Assembly: GCA_934045905.1 (NCBI GenBank)
Contig: OW203762.1
Coordinates: forward strand, 21,484,345-21,548,344
Source of the DNA: Leuctra nigra
Taxonomy: Eukaryota; Arthropoda; Insecta; Plecoptera; Leuctridae
DNA length: 64,000 bases
Reading direction: 5' to 3'
This document shows, piece by piece, positions 49,701 through 59,100 of the stretch. The first letter of the stretch is position 1. Each line of letters begins with the position of its first letter. Below the pieces are notes generated by a model. The model searched no databases. It was given only the letters and a program-made list of their open reading frames with translations, and was not told where the DNA came from. The translations under genes and the position numbers were made by a program.

Positions 49701-52700
49701 CAGGGACCACCGGAGGTCAGGCCCTGAGCGATCTTGCTCCTTCTGGATGTACGGGTTCACTTTCAACTTGTGGGCAATGTCATTAGAATTAGGATTATGC
49801 TCAGATTATGCTCCTAATCTTGCACTTGAATAATAAAGTTTTTTTTTATTATGTGAAGCTTTTAGTTTTAGGTCCAGTTCATGCTCTGATAAATTTTAAA
49901 CAATTGGTTAGGCCTTTTTGTCAAGGCAACAACCATTAACCAATAACCAATGACATTCCTTGAATGACCGTTTAAACGTAACTGCTGTTTTTAACTCACG
50001 AGTATTGAAAGACTAGTCCTTAGGGTCGGGTTTTCAATGCTTTGTTAGAACTAGTTAATGGTAATTCAAGTATTGTCATTTGGTTGTTGTCATGACAATC
50101 TTAGCCGATGGTTGCTATGAACTATACGTCTAGGAATCAATATGCTTTTAAAACACGATACTTTATCAACCTATATATGATGCTGCTTGTGATAACTAGG
50201 AAAACGCTCTGAGTAACGCGTTGATGAGCGAGCACGGATACGCGCAACAACTCGAACCGAAATTCTGTCTATCGAAAATATCATTAGAAGCCAATAATTC
50301 TTGAATTTCGTCAGACTTTGTATAAAATCTCCAAATATTCCTAAAATGTTAACCCCAATAACCATGCAAAGTCTTATGTTGATCCATTGCATTTTTATGA
50401 TTGAACTGTTCCTTGTTAATATTCGAAATCACAGGAACTCTTCAACAAAATGATATATCTGGGACCATACACAATATTAGACCGATCTGTTGAACGGTCA
50501 TATCAGTTTCATACGTTTGAAAGTTTCTACTCTAACTACCTTGGAACTATAAAGAGTCGAAGAAGCCGTGATCAACATTTTCGAGAAAATTGGCAGCCAA
50601 AACGCAAAATGTCCGTAAATTGTCAATAACTTTTGGATTTAAGCACAGATTAGTCGGAAAATTGTCAAAAATACATATAATGTTGGTCCCAATGACCATG
50701 CAAAGTTTTAAGTTGATCGGTCAATCGGTTCTAGTTTAAATTTCAAAAATCACAGGAAAGATTTTTTTTAATTTTAAACAATGGGAGGATTTGGCTGAAA
50801 CTTTGTAAGATTGGGAACATTGCCGGTGGTAATGACTTTTCAAAATTTCAAATTGATCGAACCAACCAATCGAAAGATAATTTTTTTTAAATTTGAACCA
50901 ATCAGTGGATTTCAAAAAAAATTAGGGTCTGCAACGCCCAGAAATGTTCCGTACATGTGTGCAAAATTTCAGCTCGATCGAAGAAAAACTGTGACTTGTA
51001 TACCGGCAGTAACAGAATTACAAAAAAAAACATAAAAAAAACAGAGGTCCGAGCCAAAAGAGCCAAAAGGAGACGCTCGCTTCGCTCGCTCAATAAAATA
51101 TTATAGTTATCAACAGTTACGAACACATAATATGTCGCATTTGTATTTACTATTTTCATTTTGTATCAACACATGTTTTTACAGTGTATTTTTCCTCATA
51201 ACTTTTTACATTTCAATGCAGATGGCTGATGATAGCCTTGTCACGTTCATAACTATTATGGTTTTCAACGAAAATTGCTCCATATATAAACATTTAAAAA
51301 TCAATCCCAAGTTATCAAAATAATACATATTTTTTTTCTTTGTTGATGAGGTCTGCGTCCTTGACCAAAGATTTGACTTCGTCTTCATTTGTCTTGTGTT
51401 TTATAGTCAACTGCAATCTACGTAGTACATAATGCATGTGCAACTGCACTCGTTATTACTGCCTGAGGAGATCTATTGCAAAACGTTTTCCCAATTCCAT
51501 TCTGATGGAATACGGTCACGGCCATAAAGGCCCATGCACAATTGACATAACCCGCAGCCGCAACCCGTAAGCGCAACTGCGTGAAAAGTTGAAACAATGC
51601 ATACCAATGCACCCGCGCACAATCGACATACCCGCAACACGCAACCCGCAGCCGTAGACCGTAGCCCGCAAGACTTGACCAAGATTCAACAATTTTACGT
51701 AAGCTACGTCAGACCACGCCCACATTCTGACGGGCAGCCAATCAGAATGAGATAACAAAACCGGAAACGGAAATAGACAAATATCACAGGTTAAAATCAA
51801 AGTCAAACTAGCTTCTACTTACAACAGCATAACCTAACCCAGCCGTCAAAACTGTGTTGTCATTATTTTTCCTGGATTTTTCGTTCTTGTCTTGTTTATT
51901 TATGTCTGACGAAGAGGAAGCCGTGCCTTGCGAACAATGATGCCGTGATGTGTGCGTCATATTTTTTCACTCTATATGCTTTGGTTTCTTTGGTCCGTAA
52001 CGTCTTGGTTATGTCAATGGGGTTGTTCACGCAAAACTATTGTAGATGGCGCTGCTGTTCTAATCGTCCGGGAGAGAGCCAATCAAAATGCATCTAGCGG
52101 AATGGAAGGTTTTTAAATCTTGGCGGGAGTTTGATTCAGAGATCTTGGATTCAGAAACCAACCAATCAGAGAGAGGCACCTCCAATGCTGCTAGCGCTGC
52201 GAGTGAGAGCAAATGGCAGTGAACAACCCCAATACTGGTTGCGTGTTGCGGTTGCGGGTTACGGGTTGCGGCTGCGGGTTATGTCAATTGTGCATGGGCC
52301 TTAAGGATTAACATTGCATGGAATCGAATTCCATCAGAATTGGGAATGTAAAAGTTCTAGAATAGGGCCCATGGTTGGAAAAATAAACGAACTATGATTT
52401 CCCAAACCGAAATACCTACGATGTAGCTGATTTTATGACTATTTCCAGAAAAAGTATATAATATAATCGGCAATTAGAGCTTTTTAAAAACTTTTTTCTT
52501 TCAACTATAAAAATAGCACAATTCAGCATCAAATATCATCCGCTATACCTTTGGTTAAGCCACAGAAAATATGTTAATACTAATAGTCAACTAACAATAG
52601 CATTAACATGTATGTGGTTTTACGTATATTCAAATCAATAGTACTCATCAAAGTCACCCTTCAGCATGGATGGTCATTAATTCTTATTCTAAACTCTTCT

Positions 52701-55123
52701 CTCTTCCAGGAAACGGCGCTGGCTTTACGAAACTCTTCGAGCGTCTCATGAGAGGCGTCTGGACCCCGACGGCTATGGAATTCATGCAGCCTAGCTTGTA
52801 AGTATCCCCGGACCATGTTGTTATGTGTGATGATGGCGACGTGTTGCTGATATATTGTTGATGGCGACGTGTTGCTGATGTATTGTTGCTGTTGCAGCTA
52901 CACGAAAGCATGCCTGGTGGCGTCCGTCATCTTCGTCATCGACAGCAAGACCGACCTCATCTCCGCCCCCCACGCGCTGGTCTACTTCGGCATCGTCATC
53001 TTCTTCGTCTACTTCAAGGTATTCACGCTGGGAATGGAATTGTTATCGTTATTAGTTACTAAGTATTTACAGCCACTTGCATGTCTAGTTATAGCTAATC
53101 CTAGAACAAAACGCAGTATTTTTAAATAATTTTTGAATTCTGATTGGATGTGGCAGATATTTATCTAGAATTTAATTAATCCAGATCAAATTGGTACATG
53201 TCTATGGTAATACCAGTCATAAGAGCCAGTATTAGACCCGGTATTACCAAAGCTAAAATTGTGTCCGATTAACTAACTTTTGGATTAAAATGTTTCAATC
53301 ATTTTGAAATATGGACTAAGTTAATAAGGCCCGGAATAACCAAAGTTAAATTGTGCTGGATTAAGGCCCGGTATTACCAAAGATAAATTTGCTGGATTAA
53401 CTAACTTTTGGATTAAATTCAACTGTTTTACTCATTTTGAGGTATCTGATTGGATGTGCCGCCAATTTAGTCCAATATTTAGTTAATCCGGCTCAGATTA
53501 ACTTTGGTAATACCGGCCCTAACTAACTTTTGGATTAAATTCAATTGTTTCATTCATTTTGAGGTATCTGATTGGCTGTGCCGCCAATTTAGTCCAATAT
53601 TTAGTTAATCCGGCTCAGATTAACTTTGGCTATACCGGCCCTAAGTTTTTCAAAATGATGAAATAGTTGAATTTAATGCAAAAGTTAGTTAATCCGGAAC
53701 AATGAATCTTTACCGGGCATAAAGGTTATCAGAATACAAATCAATACAAAAATTTACTTTTTTTAAATATTATATTAATCCATTCTACTATCTAATATGT
53801 GGAATGGATTTATATTCAATTTATATTTTCTGACATAATACAATTGTCAGTGCAACGTGTATGTACCGTATGTACTATACGGAAACATTTTGTTAAAAAG
53901 TGCATTTCCAGAAAAAAATTTCAAGTACTGTAATATTTGCATTTGTTATACAATATACCAATATTTCCTTTTGAAGTTAGCGTTAGTTTAATAAGTGCAC
54001 GATTCCAAAGAAGAATTGGAACAATGTTATTTGATATTTCATTTTTAAATATTAAATAAATTGCAATTTGAATAGACTGAGAATGGGGAGGGGGATAAAC
54101 TAATTAATTTAACAACAATACGCACATAAAAATAACTACAACATCCCCCATAACTTCAGTAATTCAATACAGCGAGTCTTTATTTCGCGATCTATATTCA
54201 ATACAAAGGAGTAAAAACTACCCCCTGTTGTGACAATGTGAAGAACCCCCTCCTACCACCCCCTGCATGAGCGGGTGCATTGTGCTCTGTGCCATTACAA
54301 GTACACTAGCAGTACATTACACCAGCAGGCCATACAGTAAGCTTTGTTGCCGGTGTCTGGCTGATATGCATGACTGTTAAAATACAGACAAACTATTTAT
54401 AAATACGAACACAATTTAGAAATTCTTAGTTTCAAATTAACTCTTCTCCATAAAAGTTAATTGCTATTTTGCCTCTTTGACTCCAATTCCTCTCGGATTT
54501 TTTTACAAGAATGCGGTTCTTTTGAATGATGAACTCTTGAGTGACCACTTTAATTATTTTCTAAGTAGAAAAATTAGCGGTCTTTATAGTGAAGAACTTC
54601 ACAAAGTTCGTTACTGTGTGCGTTCATATTTTAAAGACGATAAATAGTCCATTACAAATCAGTTTATTTTATAGAAATAGATTTACCACGATATTTAAAA
54701 AAATGCAATTATTTCAATAATTTGCCCTCGAAAACTTGCGTTTTAAAACCTTGACCAATTTCAAAAATCTCACACTTCTCAAAAAGAACGTTTAAATTTT
54801 ATATTTTGTACGGTTCAAGGTCGAAAAAAAATCCCCTAAAAACGTCCGTTTTAAAAGTAAAAACTGAATATCCCCGTGCACACATGCAAGTTAAGTTACG
54901 ATATTGCTAGTTTGTAAGGGCTTCCTGCCACCCTAGTCAGCATAATAATCATGTAACATCTCCGCAGCTGTCGTCTCTGCTCCTGGGCATCCACGATCCC
55001 TTCGTCCCCTTCGAGAACCTCTTCTGCGCCCTCTTCTTCGGCGGCATCTGGGACTCGCTTGCCAAGCTGCTCGGACGTGGTGGCACCAAGGACGAGAAAG
55101 CCGACGCCAAGAAGAAGGAGTAA
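38300..55123 (+). CDS. TMEM38: TRIC-type trimeric intracellular cation channel, complete six-exon gene
   Basis: Joined CDS: 38300-38420, 44633-44789, 49392-49576, 52710-52797, 52898-53018, 54968-55123. It gives 275 aa plus stop (human TRIC-A 299, TRIC-B 291), with frame kept at every junction. TRIC channels form homotrimers in ER/SR membranes and carry K+ counter-current during Ca2+ release. Family landmarks: FPYFDIAHCVL (TM1), FSRKHPMSCWLSYML, NGLLGEPI, WYVIFYMPFDIGYK, FLPVKIV..AMKEVYR (lipid-binding, pore-lining region), LKGNGAGF, LMRGVW and a Lys-rich C-terminus (KDEKADAKKKE), as usual for ER forms. I cannot tell A-type from B-type. Oddity: introns 1 and 2 end in tandem arrays copied from the start of the following exon, and intron 4 has a small duplication before its acceptor. 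Confidence 0.92.
39001..40438. other. TRIC intron 1, left part, nothing firm
   Basis: A 77-codon plus-strand ORF (39038-39271) lies in a less AT-rich patch but has no recognised family or splice pairing. The rest is AT-rich intron. Confidence 0.4.
40439..41790 (-). mobile_element. Dispersed repeat with terminal hairpin/CTAG end, CRE-bearing internal repeats
   Basis: The terminus at 40439 reads, on the minus strand, GTGGAGCGACCGCTCCAC then CTAG, an 8-bp-arm hairpin at the very end. The first ~300 bp match 63581-63860. Further in, about four degenerate ~270-bp units each carry GCCGCCATTTTGAAACCGGA and a TGACGTCA-type 8-mer (perfect at 40907, 41305, 41571). Microsatellites (TAA)n and (AGT)n lie at 40708-40762. 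The terminal hairpin plus CTAG recalls Helitron 3' ends, but the class is unproven. Confidence 0.6.
41931..42325. mobile_element. Long hairpin MITE, 395 bp, TRIC intron 1
   Basis: Two arms of about 155 bp are almost perfect inverted copies. They begin CCCCATAAAAAAACACTTCG and meet at a loop after TACTTGGCGCATCG. Divergence between arms is one or two bases, so the insertion looks young. In the TRIC pre-mRNA it would fold into a long dsRNA. A degenerate relative is at 5232-5285. Confidence 0.85.
42607..42729. mobile_element. MITE family M1, copy a
   Basis: Ends CCTATTCTATAAC and GTTCTAGAATA, with CCCAATTCCATGCTGATGGA and ATAAGGATTAACATTGAATG inside. Other copies: 44802, 51468 and 62344. It sits directly upstream of the 69-bp array. 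Confidence 0.65.
42750..44632 (+). repeat. TMEM38: 28-unit 69-bp array of TRIC exon 2 acceptor modules
   Basis: The acceptor/exon start recurs at 42770 and every 69 bp to the authentic one at 44633. 27 intervals x 69 = 1863 bp, with no net length variation. A unit is 31 nt of intron end (GACTAAC...GATGTGTTTTGAYTTGACAG: branchpoint-like CTAAC then AG) plus the first 38 nt of exon 2 (GGGCTCAGGCCTTCTCCCGG to TCCTGC). Sequence variants (GACTTGACAG, GAATTGACAG, TTATGAATT, GCTAG, GCCAG) are arranged in short higher-order runs. In the exon frame each unit stops at GAC TAA, except units 24 and 25 (CTTACA). The minus strand stays open (446 and 99 codons) because 69 is divisible by 3; I do not consider these ORFs genes. 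Confidence 0.95.
44633..44789 (+). CDS. TMEM38: TRIC exon 2 (authentic copy)
   Basis: Acceptor TTGACAG|GGGCTCAG, donor TGTG|GTGAGT. It encodes GAQAFSRKHPMSCWLSYMLV, then FAGGMLCNGLLGEPILAPLK and LVVATIVW, matching the family's SRRHP..SWL and LGEP/LGNSP landmarks. Only this 28th unit continues past TCCTGC into the complete exon. Confidence 0.93.
44802..44920. mobile_element. MITE family M1, copy b
   Basis: Starts 12 bp after the TRIC exon 2 donor (CCCTATTATGCAAC ... GAGTTATAGAATAGG), with ATGGAATCCGATTCGG inside. More diverged than copy a. Confidence 0.55.
44921..47008. other. TRIC intron 2, unique AT-rich part
   Basis: No exon or clear element recognised. Confidence 0.45.
47009..48247. mobile_element. 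hAT-like element, right end truncated at the 156-bp array
   Basis: The left end CAGTGGCGGACTGGGCC is hAT-like. The right end GGCCAGTCCGCC is its partial complement but lacks the final ACTG and any target duplication. It runs straight into CCCCGGGCCC, the start of the first 156-bp repeat unit. On the minus strand at about 47470-47330 it carries RYFNMLPHELRNLKKISDVK, which resembles the end of a LINE ORF2, so it may be composite. Confidence 0.5.
48248..49391 (+). repeat. TMEM38: 8-unit 156-bp array of TRIC exon 3 acceptor modules
   Basis: Acceptor/exon starts lie at 48295, 48451, 48607, 48763, 48919, 49075, 49231 and the authentic 49392. The period is 156 bp; the last interval is 161 because unit 7 has a 5-bp TCTAC duplication. 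A unit is 48 nt of intron end (CCCCGGGCCCAGGATCTAAG...GTCAATGNCGCAG) plus the first 108 nt of exon 3 (GTACGTGATC to GTAAGAAGGT). Read in the exon 3 frame, a copy runs ...RCKKVPGPRI then TAA. Units differ at only a few positions. The 349-codon minus-strand ORF across the array is a by-product of the period. Confidence 0.95.
49392..49576 (+). CDS. TMEM38: TRIC exon 3 (authentic copy)
   Basis: Acceptor GACGCAG|GTACGTGA, donor CTGAAAG|GTACCC. It completes a split Trp and encodes YVIFYMPFDIGYKAAKFLPV, KIVCSAMKEVYRCKKVYDGV, then THAAKLYPNAYIIMILIGTL K. This is the FLPVK/AMKEV region that binds phospholipid in solved TRIC channels. The exon begins with a donor-like GTACGT. Confidence 0.93.
50195..51093 (+). 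mobile_element. Dispersed repeat family F, near full length, TRIC intron 3
   Basis: From AACTAGGAAAACGCTCTGAG to GACGCTCGCTTCGCTCGCTC, parallel to 34076-34998. The 3' end contains a GCGAGCGAAGCGAGC-type inverted motif after AGAGCCAAAAGGAGACG. Confidence 0.7.
51468..52369. mobile_element. MITE family M1, copy c, interrupted by a second element
   Basis: Left half CCCAATTCCATTCTGATGGA ... GGCCATAA and right half TAAGGATTAACATTGCATGG ... AAAGTTCTAGAATAGGG rejoin exactly once 51528-52301 and one TAA are removed. Confidence 0.7.
51528..52301. mobile_element. Harbinger-like element, 774 bp, nested in MITE M1
   Basis: Perfect inverted repeats of about 43 bp begin AGGCCCATGCACAATTGACA and include CCCGCAGCCGCAACCCG. 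TAA flanks both ends (51525-51527, 52302-52304). The interior has further CGCAACCCGC-type subterminal repeats and no transposase ORF. Confidence 0.8.
52710..52797 (+). CDS. TMEM38: TRIC exon 4
   Basis: Acceptor CTCTTCCAG|GAAACGG, donor AGCTT|GTAAGT. It encodes GNGAGFTKLFERLMRGVWTP TAMEFMQPS with a split Phe; KG.G..... and LLRGVW-type motifs are conserved in the family. Confidence 0.92.
52831..52886 (+). repeat. TMEM38: Two-copy 28-bp duplication before the TRIC exon 5 acceptor
   Basis: TGATGGCGACGTGTTGCTGA is repeated at 52831 and 52859 with one difference (ATATATTGT versus ATGTATTGT). It ends 11 bp before the exon, inside the 100-bp intron 4, and duplicates potential branchpoints (CTGAT). 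Confidence 0.85.
52898..53018 (+). CDS. TMEM38: TRIC exon 5
   Basis: Acceptor GTTGCAG|CTACACG, donor TTCAAG|GTATTC. It encodes (F)YTKACLVASVIFVIDSK and TDLISAPHALVYFGIVIFFV YFK, covering two membrane spans. Confidence 0.92.
53220..53725. mobile_element. Cluster of Harbinger-like MITE pieces, TRIC intron 5
   Basis: Several copies of GGCCCGGTATTACCAAAG and its complement surround TAACTTTTGGATTAAATTCA and a TTAGTTAATCCGGCTCAGAT block. A 122-bp stretch is tandemly repeated (starts 53401 and 53523). Ends and motifs resemble the 160-bp MITE at 3521. Confidence 0.65.
53726..54967. other. TRIC intron 5, right part
   Basis: AT-rich intron with no recognised element or exon. Confidence 0.5.
54968..55123 (+). 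CDS. TMEM38: TRIC exon 6 (C-terminus and stop)
   Basis: Acceptor CTCCGCAG|CTGTCG. It encodes LSSLLLGIHDPFVPFENLFC, then ALFFGGIWDSLAKLL and the charged tail GRGGTKDEKADAKKKE, TAA at 55121. DPF.P.E...C.LFFG is the family's last-TM pattern; the Lys-rich end fits ER retention. Confidence 0.92.
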   Translation: MSSLLLGIHDPFVPFENLFCALFFGGIWDSLAKLLGRGGTKDEKADAKKKE

Positions 55124-55667
55124 CGCCCTCCAGGGGGGACATGGGAACCAAAACACGGAACTAGTCTTACCATTTGAGAATTATCGTTTAAGTTGACCCA
55201 CCTAATTTTGTTTACGGAGATGATTTTTAACTTTCACTTTTAATGGTGTCTTCATAACCAATTGTTTTAATCTTTTATTCGGGAATGAAGAAATTATAAT
55301 TAGGTGTTTATATTAATAGGCTCTGAAATGTTTCCTACAGTCATGTTGACTTATAATCTAAATGAATTATATTTTATGTAATTTAATCTGTTAGCTAACC
55401 TCATGTGGGTGTAGTTTAGCTGGAGATTAAATTATAAAACACCAAAAGTATTCAAATTGTCAACAGTCGATGTTATAGAAATGCATTATTATAATTTATA
55501 ATAGTTGTTCTTTTTTAAAAAAAAAAATACAATGTTAAAATACATATCCTATTTTTTGTATTGATAACGAAATGCAATTGTGGCAAAGCACTTCCATGCA
55601 ATTAGCATGGCACAGTGTGTAATTTTAACTGGCCCAAATCATGATGGCCTTCACATGTTGATCTTCC

Positions 55668-55673
55668 AATAAA
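55668..55673 (+). terminator. TMEM38: TRIC polyadenylation signal
   Basis: AATAAA 545 nt after the stop codon, about 415 bp before the GK5 start codon, with a T/GT-containing stretch downstream. Confidence 0.6.
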
Positions 55674-55689
55674 ATGTACCACCAAAGGC

Positions 55690-56087
55690 ACACATATAAC
55701 TCGTTTTATTTGTTTGAACCATTGATAATAGTTTATTCATACAGGTTCCCGCCAGATATTTGCGCATGCTCAGTTTCTAAACTTCCTTATCTCTCTTCTG
55801 GCATTCATTCAACAAGCTGCAGTAACCGCGAAAAGGTGACATGAAATACTGAAAGTGAAACCCAGTTCGTATCACATTGGAATTATAGAGTTTAAATCGG
55901 AAGTCGGAATAGAAAAGCATGTGTTTTCATCGATTTTAGTGGTCGTTGCCTTGCGGCAGTATCGTAGCGTGTTCGGTTACGTCACTGGGTAGGGAACACG
56001 TTTTACTCGCTGTGATATTCGAGTCAGTTGCTCAGCTGTTGTGGTGGGAAGACCACGTTCACGGCCTGTTGTGTTTGTTGTTGTGAG
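55690..56087 (+). promoter_or_regulatory. GK5: GK5 promoter and 5' UTR region
   Basis: Between the TRIC poly(A) signal and the GK5 ATG. It becomes CpG-richer towards the gene and contains a CRE-like TTACGTCA at 55977-55984. The transcription start is not defined. Confidence 0.4.
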
Positions 56088-56189
56088 ATGGAAGGCCAAC
56101 TAGTGGCCGCGTTAGATGTGGGCACAACGTCGGTGCGATGTCATATTCTTGATAAATCAACGACACAGATTGGAAAGGCATCGGGTCAA
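56088..56189 (+). CDS. GK5: GK5 exon 1
   Basis: ATG at 56088; no earlier in-frame ATG. It encodes MEGQLVAALDVGTTSVRCHI and LDKSTTQIGKASGQ; donor GGTCAA|GTAAGT, phase 0. Carries the FGGY phosphate-1 loop. Confidence 0.9.
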
Positions 56190-59100
56190 GTAAGTGTGAT
56201 TTTTGTTATTTAAATTTGTCGTGTCTTTCGCGCCTAAGTGTCAATAGTGGATGCGAGCCAATATACTATTTCGCACATTCTTTAAAGTTTAAAGATCTTT
56301 GACCTTGTAAGTTACTGAGTTCACTGCTAAAAATTGTGTTTTTAAATAACAAAAAAAGTTATTTTTGGTAGCAATGTTTTTTTAGACTCATTCAGAAATT
56401 ATCTTGTTGGCTCTGGATTCTCATTTCTAAATAATTTCACATGCATTTTAGTTATTCAGACAACTATTCGTTTTGTCACCTTTTGATGTAAAAAATAAAA
56501 TAACTTTATCTGGAAAATCAAATTACATGAGATTTAAAAAAAAATCAGAGCTGGCCAGAACCATGACATCTGCATTGGTCTATTCATTCACTAATTAATT
56601 AATTTAAAAAAACATAACGTGTGTTTTTGAACTAAATACTGACAATATTTGGAATATTTTAAAATCAATTTTTTTAAATAGGTCCAATTGCATTATCCTG
56701 AAGTTGGGCGAGTGGAGATTGAACCGGAGTCGTTATGGAACATCATAATCACAGTCATACGTGATGCAATTAAAGGTAAACTAAAGACAACAATAGGATC
56801 AACAAAAACACAATACCTACATGAATATATTATTGCATTTGCATAGGCCATTGTCGTAGCGTGATTTATAGCAGCTCATTAATTGGAATCACCTATTGAC
56901 GTGGAACCGACGTCAAGAGTTGCTATCCCGTGGCAGCCTGGGAAGAGAGAAAGGAGAATAGAATCTACATAAAAGTCTCCATTTCTTAGGGAGTTAGCAA
57001 ATGTCCATTGTGCAAAAAAAACTTAGAATTTCAAGGTGTGCTTTTGACAACTTAAAACCTGTAAATCGTTTCTAAAAATGGGTCCCATTTATGTACATTC
57101 CCCTTCACATGCATCGAATATTTATAGTTTCAACGATAATACTGTATTTACGCAAAAATAATGATAAAAGCAATGAGTAATGACTTAATCAGCCGTAATC
57201 GGCCGTCAAGTAGGATCAGCTGTTCTCATTATCTCAACGCTTTGCTTACGTAGGGTCAAATTCAGCTTAAATTATATTAGATGTAAGTTCATTGACTGCA
57301 AACCAGTGCATCTCATTTGCAAAATGAAGTAATAACCTTTTTGTTATATACCCTCGCTCACATTCCTACGTATCTATACCTTCCATTTTACAATAACTGC
57401 TTATTATTCAACTTCCCACGTAGGTAACGGCAGTGTTTGGTATTTAGTCAAAAAGACTAATCAATCCTTCAAGCTCCATTTTTCGATCACTAAAAACATA
57501 AGATTAAGTTCACCAAACATGTGTTAAATTTTTAAATTTTTTACTTGTATAAATTGGTATATTAAGTAAAAAACAAGTCAACTATAATTTTCGTAAATAT
57601 ATCTATGGGAGAAAGTAACTTGATCAATTTCACGTTCACTTAAAAACTAGTGAACAAGTTCTTTCAAAATCTCTCGAAAGAACGTGTTCCTACCTATAGG
57701 TACGTGACTTTTGAAACGTTCGTTCCCACTGGGTAACGGTAATGAAAACGATTGAAATATTAGTGATTCTTAAGAACAGTTTTTATGTTTACCTCAATAC
57801 CATAAGTTCCCATTCTATCAACAATTATTATTATTGGCATTCCTGCTCCAATGCACGGTTCTATTTCAGTACGAGATACGAACTAATGAGGCCAATGCAA
57901 TGGTCAGACATGTATCGCGATCCTTTCATCTCAACCATAAAAAGTCTAAAAGTGGGTTACAGACTGTTTATAGCAATTGAGACACTCCCGGGTTCGATTC
58001 CCGCGATCGTCCTTCATGATGATCATTCGTGGTTTTCCACAGAGGGGGAAATGAAGGGAAGGTTCCATAATAATATGTAACGTCCATCTCCTTCCAAGCT
58101 ATTCACCGTCATCTCCCTATCAAAATCATTCATCCGTCGCCATTATTGTATAGACTGGTTAGTTCAAGGACAGTGCGAAAATAATGTAATTTGCCCAGCA
58201 CTCGTATCATCATTCATAATCATAACATACGTATTTAAATTACATACATTTTTGTACCCACTAAATGACAGGTTGGGTTGAGATGCGAAACAATGCCACA
58301 CAAAACAATGTCACAAAACGACAACAATGTCGTGACTCCAATGATTTTATACCTAACTAGACTGTTGTTATTTTGTTTAGACGCGGGCGTATCTCCAAGT
58401 CAAATAACATGTCTGGGCATCTCTACACAGAGGTGCTCGTTCACGATTTGGGACCGATCCACTGGCAAGCCGTACTACAATTTCATCACTTGGAAAGACT
58501 TGAGAGCAGATAGTTTAGTCAGAGAGTGGAATAATTCCTATACGATGAAGGTAATGATGATGAGAAACATAATCTGTAGTTACAAAGTTCAACCAGAAGG
58601 TGTAGAGTTACAATAAGTCGACACGTGAGTTGAAGGACTGGTTTTGATTATGTTGAGCAATCACTATCTAAGCTACATAAAAAGATAAATAATTATTTGA
58701 AGTGGAGTTAAGAATGTGATTTAATTTCCACATGTTTTGGCTGAGATTCCTCGCTGAGAAGTTTTCACAAAGAAATGATGTGAAATTGTATAAACTGCAA
58801 TCGGTGTAAATTTGTTTTATTCATCGTATAAAAGGGTAATGTTCTTTGGCATTGGAAGCAATTGTAAAGCGTAATGAAAAAATTGCTGTTTTCAATGTCA
58901 GAGTTATGTAATCTACTACTAGCGAAGTTATCGGTAAAGTCACAGAGTAAGGAGTAAAATCAAGGCACATTAAAGATAATTCCATTGTGTAGCTATATTA
59001 TCAATTCAGAATAATATCAACTCATTTGAGAAACAAAAAGTACACATTATATTTGCTAATTTTAATTTATGAAATATGACTTTTCCTTATGACCTAGGAT

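Noticed and set aside
55955..55968. U4 snRNA-like GGCAGTATCGTAGC
   Set aside because: Only 14 nt match; the flanking sequence does not follow U4, and there is no second stem or Sm site. Probably chance.
56028..56087. 20-residue extension of GK5
   Set aside because: It starts at TTG, not ATG, and the FGGY fold begins right after the ATG at 56088.
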